Source: Candidatus Poribacteria bacterium (GTDB taxonomy: Bacteria; Poribacteria; WGA-4E; WGA-3G). Taken from it: DNA of 46,211 nucleotides. The stretch lies in NCBI GenBank assembly GCA_022827225.1, contig JAJDTJ010000114.1, forward strand, positions 1 to 46,211, written 5' to 3'. Below the pieces are notes generated by a model that worked only from the letters and a program-made list of their open reading frames with translations, had not been told where the DNA came from and did not search any database. A program made the translations under genes and the position numbers. The stretch's first letter is position 1, and the number at the start of each line of letters is the position of its first letter. Shown here piece after piece: positions 40,075-46,211 of the stretch.

Positions 40075-40136
40075 ATGTCCACCGTATGTATACGATACCG
40101 TATGTATACGATTTAGCGGATATGTACTGTGGACAT
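40075..40136. promoter_or_regulatory. Tandem palindromic repeats nested in a larger inverted repeat
   Basis: CCGTATGTATACGAT occurs twice, at 40082-40096 and 40098-40112; each contains CGTAT-GT-ATACG. ATGTCCAC (40075-40082) and GTGGACAT (40129-40136) flank them as inverted arms. Placed 40-90 bp before the start codon at 40042, so a regulator-binding region is likely. Confidence 0.5.
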
Positions 40137-40143
40137 GGATATG

Positions 40144-40653
40144 TCAGGTGCTTTGGTGTTGGTTACGATTTTGGAACAGGTAGACAATAAGCATGCCTGC
40201 TCCGATACAGACAGAAATATCAGCGATATTAAAAGTTGGCCAAGCGGTCCAAAAAGCGAATTGGAGAAAGTCAACGACTTCTCCATTTTCGTTGAAAATC
40301 CGGTCAATGGAATTCCCGACGGCTCCACCAAGCAAAAAACCTAATGAGATTTGCATCCACCTAATATGCTGGAATCGAAAATAATAAAGAAAAATAAAAA
40401 CGAGTGCCAGGACAGTTAATATAATTAGCAAAGTTCGTTGTCCGGATAAGATACTGAAAGCTGCCCCCGAGTTTCTATCGTGTCGAAGGTTGAACAACCA
40501 GAGGAGAGATTGTCCATAATCTGTTCCATACGGGATATTTTTTTCTACCAACCACTTGCTTACTTGGTCTAATAAGAACACCGGAACCGCCACAGAAATC
40601 AAGGGTATAACATTTTTCCATGTGTTTTTTTTAGGTTCTTGATTCGTATTCAC
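40144..40653 (-). CDS. lspA: Lipoprotein signal peptidase (signal peptidase II)
   Basis: 169 aa from GTG at 40653, which has GGGAGG 9 nt upstream; the ATG at 40689 would add 12 residues and a 59-nt overlap. Cleaves lipoprotein signal peptides at the lipobox Cys in the inner membrane. Seen: four hydrophobic helices, VFLLDQVSKWLVEKNI, HDRNSGAAFSIL, LLGGAVGNSIDRIF with catalytic Asp, and FNIADISVCIGAG with the second catalytic Asp. Substrates include the lipoprotein at 33386-33997. Overlaps the end of the IleRS-like gene; ileS-lspA adjacency is ancestral in many bacteria. Confidence 0.95.
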   Translation of the reverse strand: MNTNQEPKKNTWKNVIPLISVAVPVFLLDQVSKWLVEKNIPYGTDYGQSLLWLFNLRHDRNSGAAFSILSGQRTLLIILTVLALVFIFLYYFRFQHIRWMQISLGFLLGGAVGNSIDRIFNENGEVVDFLQFAFWTAWPTFNIADISVCIGAGMLIVYLFQNRNQHQST

Positions 40654-43348
40654 TTTTGCGTGCCTCCCATTCCGCTTTTGCATTTTCATTCTTCATATTG
40701 GAAGTATTAGAAGGCACCGAACTTTTTGCGACCAGAGGCGAGAGATCGTGCCAGTTTCTTTGAAAAATACTGTGGTTACCGGTTACACCGTCTATGGAAG
40801 TGAGCCGATAGAAATGTTCTGCTAAAAATGGCGTTAAGGGTGCCAACCGTTGCAGGAGTGTGGTTGTTATCTGTGAAAGCGTCATCTGTGCTGCATGCAG
40901 CATTTTCTTTGGACGGGCCTCTAAGGTGCTGAGATAAAAGCGTAGGTCGTCTTGACAGAAATTAGTTAACATTTTCCACATTTCATGAAAATCCCCTGCT
41001 TGATATGCGTGCTGTATCTCGTGCAAAAGCTGGTCAGTAACGGTTATCGCCAGTGTATCGATTTGACGTGTCTTATCGGTTGTCGTGTTTCCTGTCTGTT
41101 CTGTTCCTGATGTCTCAATATCGGTATGCGTGGGTGCACTTGCGAAACCTGTTTCAATCTCGGATTCATCGATGTCGGTGGCATGTTGTCCGTCTTTATG
41201 GATTTCCGAATCCGAATGAAAATCGAGTAAGAACGGATAGAGATAACTGCTGATCTCATCGAACAGTGCATGCAGCTGCTGATATTGCGTTAGATGGTTT
41301 TTGGCAAGTTCTTCAAGCTGTTGGGTTTTCATCCGTTTAGCGTTACTGTTGGGTGTTATAGCGACGAGGCGGAGCACGTCGGCTGGATATTTGTTGAGGA
41401 ACGCATCTTTAATTTGGATATTGCTATTAATTTTCGGTAGTGTTTTAAGTTTTAGTTGCTTAAAGGGTTGGCTTTCTTTAATGGGACGACTTCTGCTGAG
41501 TGCGGCGGAGATGACACTGATTTCAGCGAGCCATTTTGTCCATTCAGAATCATCAACACTCGTTTGTGGGACAAACATGATGCTGGTCTGGCCACCGAGT
41601 TGTTTCTTGAAATCGGAGTTGTCAATAATTTGAAGCAGGTTGGCAAAATGGCTGTCGATAAGCGTTGCCTCTTTGCGGAAATCAGAGGAATTACAATTTG
41701 AGCAGCGCGTATCGGCGGGCAAGAGTTCTTCGATGCTTAATCCGAACCAGAATTCGAAGCTGCGTTGGATGGAATTACGGATTGCTGTGAGTGCGTTTTT
41801 ATCGGTGAGGGGTTCGTCACACTGGTCACAGAGTAGGATTGGGAGTGGCATGCCCCATTGGCGTTGTGTTGAGACTTGCAGGTCTCTGAAATTATGCACG
41901 ATATTTCGGATGTCGCCGATATGTTTATGTTCAGTTTCACCGTAATTATCCCAATATTCTTGTGCTTTGAGGGCATCGGAGGTGCCTTGGTTTTTTGAGA
42001 TAGAGAACACCCATTTAGAGCAGGGACGAAAAACGGCAAATTCCTTGCAGTGGGGACAGTGGGATTCATGTATTTCATCGTTGTGCGTTTTTAGGAGGTA
42101 TCCGTATTTTTCGAGTTGCGGGACAATAGACTTTTCGGCATCAAAGAGATATAGACCACACAATTGCCCGGCTTCTTCAGTGAATCTACCTGTTTCATCG
42201 AAGATAGGGGTCGCATTTATATCTAAGGCGTGTGCAATATCGTAACTGAGTTGATGATGTGCTGGATTTAGCGGGATAACGCCGGATTTTAGGGCGTGTG
42301 TTAATTTGCCAGCGATTTTCGCGACAACGGACTCCGGGATGATCGTAATATTTAGTTCTTTTGATGGGAAGATCGGATGTGCTACGGTATATTGTGTGAG
42401 TTCGGATGCTTGGATTTCTTTGATGCGTTTGGGTTGTTCGCTTTTCTTAGTGAGCTGTTTACAATAGTGTTCAAACTGCGGTTCCGTGAAAAGTAGATAT
42501 TCGCCGTCGTTTTTGGTAAGCAGATAGGTTGTGTCGTTTGTAATTCCGAGTTCAACGATACCAGTTATTTGCCAGAGGTGTTGTATCTGAATACAAAAAG
42601 AGACATCAACGCCAAATTCTTCTAAACCTAAGCTAAATGGGAACTTGATGTAGCCGTTGAATGCCTGTGTCGACATCTGTAAGAGGTTCGTCTCGTTAAT
42701 TGGCGCTGCGCACTTGGGGCACCATGGGCTCAATTGCGGTAGATCGTGTAGGTAGTCGGAATCGCGGAGTCTGCTTATGAGTGCGATGAGTCTTGCCTCT
42801 TGGCGCGATTCGAGGGTTTTCTGCGAGGCGGCCCAATCGGCAAAGATACCGAGTTGATAGAGTTTTTGTTTCTGGATTCCTAATACCTGCTTGTGCCGTG
42901 CTCGGCATCGTTTGCGAAGGATAGACGGTTTAACCGGCAGGTTCGGTTTTGCGTCTGCGATAATGTCTTTTTCAATCCAGAAGGGGTAGGTTTCCCATGC
43001 TGGCACGTGTATGACCTGATGCCCCTGCATTAGGGATGCTTTGAGGAAGATATCTTGAGAGATTTTTCTGCAGAGTGTATCGTGGCTGAGTGTATCAACT
43101 GAGGTAGGGATTTCGCGAAGGACATAGGTTTCCGTTTGAGAGGCGTGGTGCTGCGAATGTACGTTTGAGGTGCCGCGATCTGTAGGATTCGTTTTCTTGT
43201 TGGTGATCGGGAAAACATCGGCGTTTTCCCAAATTTCCAGAACGGCATTTTCGGATGTCCGATCCATCCATCCGGCATTCTCTTCTGTTTTCTTGGTTTT
43301 ACCGCGTTTACGCGCCGTATTTTTTGTGGGGGTGTCTTGTTTTTTCAT
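40631..43348 (-). CDS. Degenerate isoleucyl-tRNA synthetase-like protein lacking HIGH and KMSKS motifs
   Basis: 905 aa, about IleRS length, at the ileS position upstream of lspA. Similar to IleRS along its length: TETYVLREI (IleRS FILHDGPP position), KASLMQGHQVIHVPAWETYP (usual MQGYDVPYVPGWDCHG), WCPKC, FTEEAGQLCG, ESHCPHC, STQRQWGMPLPI, zinc pairs CDQCDEPL and CSNC, LNKYPADVLRL, and the anticodon-binding EARPKKMLHAAQMTLSQITT. By eye the HIGH position reads SHDT (88-91) and the KMSKS position TLPKI (636-640), so both ATP-binding signatures are missing. A low-complexity acidic insert (about 725-775) is unusual. Probably not an active synthetase; the true IleRS should be elsewhere. Ribosome binding site AGGTC; 4 nt after yggT. 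Confidence 0.8.
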   Translation of the reverse strand: MKKQDTPTKNTARKRGKTKKTEENAGWMDRTSENAVLEIWENADVFPITNKKTNPTDRGTSNVHSQHHASQTETYVLREIPTSVDTLSHDTLCRKISQDIFLKASLMQGHQVIHVPAWETYPFWIEKDIIADAKPNLPVKPSILRKRCRARHKQVLGIQKQKLYQLGIFADWAASQKTLESRQEARLIALISRLRDSDYLHDLPQLSPWCPKCAAPINETNLLQMSTQAFNGYIKFPFSLGLEEFGVDVSFCIQIQHLWQITGIVELGITNDTTYLLTKNDGEYLLFTEPQFEHYCKQLTKKSEQPKRIKEIQASELTQYTVAHPIFPSKELNITIIPESVVAKIAGKLTHALKSGVIPLNPAHHQLSYDIAHALDINATPIFDETGRFTEEAGQLCGLYLFDAEKSIVPQLEKYGYLLKTHNDEIHESHCPHCKEFAVFRPCSKWVFSISKNQGTSDALKAQEYWDNYGETEHKHIGDIRNIVHNFRDLQVSTQRQWGMPLPILLCDQCDEPLTDKNALTAIRNSIQRSFEFWFGLSIEELLPADTRCSNCNSSDFRKEATLIDSHFANLLQIIDNSDFKKQLGGQTSIMFVPQTSVDDSEWTKWLAEISVISAALSRSRPIKESQPFKQLKLKTLPKINSNIQIKDAFLNKYPADVLRLVAITPNSNAKRMKTQQLEELAKNHLTQYQQLHALFDEISSYLYPFLLDFHSDSEIHKDGQHATDIDESEIETGFASAPTHTDIETSGTEQTGNTTTDKTRQIDTLAITVTDQLLHEIQHAYQAGDFHEMWKMLTNFCQDDLRFYLSTLEARPKKMLHAAQMTLSQITTTLLQRLAPLTPFLAEHFYRLTSIDGVTGNHSIFQRNWHDLSPLVAKSSVPSNTSNMKNENAKAEWEARKSEYESRT

Positions 43349-43352
43349 TTTT

Positions 43353-43628
43353 TTATGACCTGATCATCCGAGCCAGAATCTGTAACAAAATAATCAGTAT
43401 GAACGGTGAAATGTCGATACCGAAGTTGCGAGATACTGGTGCAAGTGCGTTACGAATCGGGTTAAGAACAGGATCTACGATGCGACTTGTGAGCCGATAG
43501 ACCTGCCTGATGCCCGAATTTTGGGTGCCGAAAACGAACCAAGAAAGCAGTGCATTTGCGAAGACCACGAATGAATAAATGTCAATCAGTTGTGCGATGA
43601 ACCCAGCGGGATTATGTATAGGAGGCAT
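43353..43628 (-). CDS. yggT: YggT family membrane protein
   Basis: 91 aa, two hydrophobic helices (LIDIYSFVVFANALLSWFVF and DISPFILIILLQILARMI) flanking the conserved RLTSRIVDPVLNPIRNALAP loop typical of the family. Inner membrane; linked to osmotic stress and cell division placement in some bacteria, with no defined activity. Lies between proC and the IleRS-like gene in a yggS-proC-yggT cluster. Confidence 0.92.
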   Translation of the reverse strand: MPPIHNPAGFIAQLIDIYSFVVFANALLSWFVFGTQNSGIRQVYRLTSRIVDPVLNPIRNALAPVSRNFGIDISPFILIILLQILARMIRS

Positions 43629-43652
43629 AGTTTCTGTTATTACCTGACCGAA

Positions 43653-44483
43653 TTATGTGTTGCCGAGTTCTTTCGCTCGTTTTGTTGCAGCTAGGATGGC
43701 TTCAGTGAGTGTTGCGCGCAAGCCGCCGTGTTCTAAAGCGTGAAGCCCGGCGGCGGTTGTCCCGCCGGGTGTTGTAACACGATTCTTGAGAACTGCTGGA
43801 TGTTCTTGGGTTTCAGCTAACATTTTCGCTGCGCCTAAGACTGTATGGATTGCGAGTTGTTGTGCGTCTGTCCGCGGTAGCCCGACATGGACTCCGCCAT
43901 CCGCGAGTGCTTCAATGATAAGTGCGACATAAGCGGGTCCGCTTCCACTTAATCCGGTGACAGCATCAAGATGACGTTCCTCCATGACTAAGGAGGTGCC
44001 GCAGGCGTTGAAGATTTGTTGTGCGATTTTAAGATGTTCGGCATTCGCTTGACTGCCGGCTGTTAGCACGGATACTGCAGCCCCGACGGATGCCGCAATA
44101 TTTGGCATCACGCGTACGATCGGTGGTATTGTGTCAAAATAAGATTCAAGTGTCGAGGTCGTGACACCGGCTGCGATGCTGATGATCCATTGTGGCGTTG
44201 ACAAACGATGGGCGACTTGTGGCAGAATGCTGGGGACAGCGGCGGGTGGCACCGCACAAAAAATAACATCTGTCTTTTCTGCTAAATTCGCGATGTCGCC
44301 TGCGTCGTTCGTACCTTTTTCATCGCAGAGTTGAGCGACGAGGCCGTTGTCTAAGTCGGTGACCCAGATCTGCCGTGCGGGGAATACAACATCAGCGATA
44401 CTCCGCACGACGATACCTCCCATTTTTCCGACACCTATGACACCTAATCGAAGATTTTTAATTATTCCTTGCGGTTCGTTCAT
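43653..44483 (-). CDS. proC: Pyrroline-5-carboxylate reductase
   Basis: 276 aa. Final step of proline synthesis, NAD(P)H-dependent, cytoplasmic. Seen: Rossmann loop LGVIGVGKMGG (13-23), VIFCAVPPAAVPSIL, WIISIAAGVTTSTLES, VRVMPNIAASVGAAVSVLTA, and the dimer-domain signature VTGLSGSGPAYVALIIEALA followed by VTTPGGTTAAGLHALEHGG. No strong ribosome binding site. Between yggS and yggT, a common arrangement. Confidence 0.96.
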   Translation of the reverse strand: MNEPQGIIKNLRLGVIGVGKMGGIVVRSIADVVFPARQIWVTDLDNGLVAQLCDEKGTNDAGDIANLAEKTDVIFCAVPPAAVPSILPQVAHRLSTPQWIISIAAGVTTSTLESYFDTIPPIVRVMPNIAASVGAAVSVLTAGSQANAEHLKIAQQIFNACGTSLVMEERHLDAVTGLSGSGPAYVALIIEALADGGVHVGLPRTDAQQLAIHTVLGAAKMLAETQEHPAVLKNRVTTPGGTTAAGLHALEHGGLRATLTEAILAATKRAKELGNT

Positions 44484-44522
44484 ATCGATTCACTTTTGAA
44501 GTGCCTCTCCGTAGAACTGAAG

Positions 44523-44605
44523 AAACACCCAAGCAAAAACCCCTCCATTTCATTTCGAGCTACAGTTTTGTTAGTGTTTTACTAACAGTTGACAACTGAA
44601 GGCTA
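44523..44605. repeat. REP-like unit and short repeat between yggS and proC
   Basis: 44523-44540 is the ACACCCAAGCAAAAAC unit also at 8331, 15348 and 18939. Near 44568-44600 GTTAGT/ACTAAC and CAGTTGACAACTG form small inverted repeats reaching the yggS stop. Confidence 0.5.
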
Positions 44606-45307
44606 TTCGGGTGAAGGCTCAAAGAGTGCCCGACCGATCCGAACGAGATTTGCACCCTCTTCTATGGCGACCTCAAAATCGTTTGTCATTCCCATAGAGA
44701 GATAGCGCATGGCAACGCTTGGGAATTGTTCTGTTTCTATCTTTTCAGATAGTGATCTCAGTAATGCGAAAGCGGGACGGTTTGCCTCTGGTGAAGGACT
44801 CAACTGCCCCATTGTCATCAAACCGACGATATTCACAGCCGGATAGGCTTGTGCGTCTGCCATGAATGTGAGTACGTCGTCGGCATTTAAGCCGTATTTA
44901 CTTGTTTCACGCGTTGTGTTCACCTGAATGAGGACATCTACCGGTTGGGTACGTTCTTCGGATCGGCGTGCGATCTCTGCTAAAAGCCGTAAGCTGTCAA
45001 CCGAATGAATCAGCGAGAACATCTCCAGAGCTGCTTTCACCTTATTGCGTTGTAGGTGTCCGATAAGGTGCCAGCGGCATGTTTTAGGGGCCGTTATGGC
45101 ATCTGTAGTGTGCTTTTGCTGTGCCTCTTGTACTCGGTTTTCACCGATGTTTTTGACACCCGCGTCAAGGATTGTCTGTATTTCTGATATTGAACGTCCT
45201 TTTGTAACAGCGACGAGTTCTATTGAATCCGGTGTGCGATTGCTGCGTTCCGCTGCGCGGGCGATACGCTCGTTGACAGTATGGAGATTATTGACAATCG
45301 GATTCAA
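44603..45307 (-). CDS. yggS: YggS/PLPBP family pyridoxal phosphate-binding protein
   Basis: About 234 aa from TTG at 45307, which has AGAGG 7 nt upstream; a GTG at 45313 would leave only 1 nt of spacing. Maintains pyridoxal phosphate balance; single-domain TIM barrel like alanine racemase N-terminus. Seen: IELVAVTKGRSISEIQ with the PLP Lys, IGENRVQEAQQK, RWHLIGHLQRNKVK, IHSVDSLRLLAEI, VLIQVNTTRETSKYGL, GLMTMGQLSP, LSMGMTNDFEVAIEEGANLV and RIGRALF. First gene of the downstream cluster. Confidence 0.95.
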   Translation of the reverse strand: MNPIVNNLHTVNERIARAAERSNRTPDSIELVAVTKGRSISEIQTILDAGVKNIGENRVQEAQQKHTTDAITAPKTCRWHLIGHLQRNKVKAALEMFSLIHSVDSLRLLAEIARRSEERTQPVDVLIQVNTTRETSKYGLNADDVLTFMADAQAYPAVNIVGLMTMGQLSPSPEANRPAFALLRSLSEKIETEQFPSVAMRYLSMGMTNDFEVAIEEGANLVRIGRALFEPSPE

Positions 45308-45384
45308 TTGCACACCTCTCGTCTTGTCCTTTGGATATCCTCTCTTTTTTCGATTCTAATATTTTAGTGCGATTATATGCTTTG

Positions 45385-45666
45385 TCAGGTGTCCAGTTTA
45401 TCTACGGATTGCGTTCCCCCGGCATTCAAGGGTCGGTTAATATGAAAGAGTATCCCGATGATGGCAACTAATGCTGCGATACTAATAATCCCGATGCCGA
45501 CTGTTATGGTATATGTTGCTTCCATATAGACTTGTGTAACTTGGACTGCGGTGCTGTTTTCGTCTAGCGTTCTCTGGTACCTGTTAGGATGGACACCTCC
45601 AAGTAGGATAAAAATAAATCCAACAAAACCGATAATAATTGACAACGTTACAAATAGCGTGCGCAT
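45385..45666 (-). CDS. Small two-helix membrane protein
   Basis: 93 aa, not recognised. Two transmembrane segments: TLFVTLSIIIGFVGFIFILL (3-22) and TYTITVGIGIISIAALVAII (about 52-71), separated by a short polar loop. AAAGGA lies upstream of the ATG, and coding-like composition supports a real gene. 70 bp upstream of yggS. Role unknown. Confidence 0.7.
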   Translation of the reverse strand: MRTLFVTLSIIIGFVGFIFILLGGVHPNRYQRTLDENSTAVQVTQVYMEATYTITVGIGIISIAALVAIIGILFHINRPLNAGGTQSVDKLDT

Positions 45667-45811
45667 TCACGATTCCTTTGGGAGCTACCAAATTGTCGCC
45701 TAACAAGTTATTGGATTTAGCAAGCTGGAACATACAGAGAAAATAACGCTACAAATTATAGTGAAGTTACAGCTGCGGGTGATGCTGCAACTGAATCACT
45801 CAATTCGTTAT

Positions 45812-45890
45812 ATTGTAAGGTAGCCAGCAACCCTCACGAGTTGCCAGCCCCTTCCAAACCGTGCGTGCCACTTTCACGGCACACGGCTTT
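45812..45890 (-). ncRNA. Group II intron 3' end: domains V and VI
   Basis: Reading the minus strand from 45890: a 34-nt hairpin AAAGCCGTGTGCCG...ACGCACGGTTT with a GAAA tetraloop and the AGC triad typical of domain V, then a second hairpin (GGGGCTGGCAAC...GTTGCTGGCTACC, about 45818-45855) consistent with domain VI. The 3' splice boundary would be near 45812-45816. The adjacent 300 bp upstream do not encode a recognisable maturase, so this looks like a remnant or an intron split by another insertion. Confidence 0.75.
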
Positions 45891-45927
45891 CACTTTCAGC
45901 GAAAACATAAAACAAAATAACATTTTG

Positions 45928-45949
45928 ATTATTGTTGTTATACAATAAT
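45928..45949. promoter_or_regulatory. Inverted repeat ATTATTGT/ACAATAAT
   Basis: Perfect 8-bp arms with a 6-nt loop in an AT-rich gap beside the intron remnant. Could be a terminator or an element end; no further support. Confidence 0.3.
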
Positions 45950-45982
45950 TAAAGGGAAAATCCAAAATAAAATTGTGAATTC

Positions 45983-46096
45983 CTATTCTGTTAAAATCTG
46001 GTTATATCCATTAGAGTCAACAATAGTTATTACAGATTCGACATCATCGTTGTCTTTTTCTTCTGTACTAATTATTAACCCAAGTTGCTACCTTTA
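45983..46096 (-). pseudogene. Short protein-like remnant
   Basis: A minus-strand frame reading LGLIISTEEKDNDDVESVIT, IVDSNGYNQILTE and a stop at 45985-45983. It looks protein-like (acidic helix, then beta) but has no start codon with a ribosome binding site and follows a stop codon in frame. Probably the decayed 3' end of a gene in mobile-element debris. Confidence 0.3.
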
Positions 46097-46211
46097 TCCA
46101 AATAGCTGCTTTATACTCGTTGCGATAACAAACAAAAGCACTTTCAACTCAAAACCGGCTGCTGACACCGCATGAATCGACTTGGGGAAAAGTTGTTCAA
46201 TGAGACTGATT
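46094..46211 (-). CDS. Putative transposase C-terminus (partial, runs off window)
   Basis: Minus-strand frame open from the window edge to TAA at 46096-46094, ending with LIEQLFPKSIHAVSAAGFEL and KVLLFVIATSIKQLFG. The pattern resembles the C-terminal region of DDE-type transposases, but only about 39 residues are visible and the family is not assignable. Position next to an intron remnant supports a mobile-element origin. Confidence 0.35.
   Translation of the reverse strand, partial: ISLIEQLFPKSIHAVSAAGFELKVLLFVIATSIKQLFG

Overview
The window (about 46 kb) looks like chromosome of an uncultured Gram-negative bacterium. An LPS Kdo transferase, signal peptidase II, Tat- and Sec-exported proteins and a FlgD/T9SS-like C-terminal module point to a double membrane. 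The gene mix (ThuA-like and Gfo/Idh/MocA proteins, PhyH dioxygenase next to FkbM methyltransferase, an ECF sigma factor fused to a BNR propeller, dockerin-tailed secreted paralogs, an Rpn/DUF4351-type remnant, many small dispersed repeats) resembles Candidatus Poribacteria. This assignment is inference from gene content; no rRNA marker is present.

Layout. 1-2.8 kb: 3' part of an Mrp/ApbC ATPase, a ThuA-like protein and a convergent Gfo/Idh oxidoreductase. 2.8-8.0 kb: an ECF sigma factor-transmembrane-BNR fusion and a WD40 protein sharing an upstream motif. 8.0-11.7 kb: two small exported proteins, a 448-bp element with perfect 17-bp terminal inverted repeats, and a sigma-54 activator (no sensor domain) preceding tandem palindromes and a consensus -24/-12 promoter. 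12.0-14.4 kb: a two-gene sugar operon (TIM-barrel isomerase plus an unrecognised 524-aa protein) behind a near-consensus promoter with a palindrome in its spacer. 14.4-18.7 kb: three secreted paralogs, two ending in dockerin repeats and one in a FlgD-like module. 19.0-23.2 kb: SDR and aldo/keto reductases, PhyH-FkbM pair, small membrane protein. 23.4-27.5 kb: three-subunit molybdenum hydroxylase (Tat signal on the 2Fe-2S subunit) and a small Cys-rich protein. 27.8-29.5 kb: thioredoxin and Kdo transferase. 29.7-34.0 kb: broken Rpn-like gene, two secreted proteins, FolB and an NTF2-like lipoprotein. 34.2-36.0 kb: MoaD-MoaE, facing an M20 peptidase. 36.1-45.7 kb: long minus-strand housekeeping cluster (yggS, proC, yggT, an IleRS-like gene without recognisable HIGH/KMSKS motifs, lspA, fmt, a kinase-less PASTA protein, rpe, rsmE). 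45.8-46.2 kb: group II intron 3' end and mobile-element debris.

Links between genes. MoaD/MoaE make molybdopterin, which the molybdenum hydroxylase needs. The sigma-54 activator, its putative enhancer sites and the consensus promoter form a self-contained circuit reading toward the small secreted protein at 9702-10082. The sigma-propeller fusion may control itself and the WD40 gene through a shared motif. Several intergenic gaps are filled by small repeats: AGGACTTACGCA-ended miniature elements, GTCAGT-type short repeats, and REP-like units containing CGCTCCTAC.
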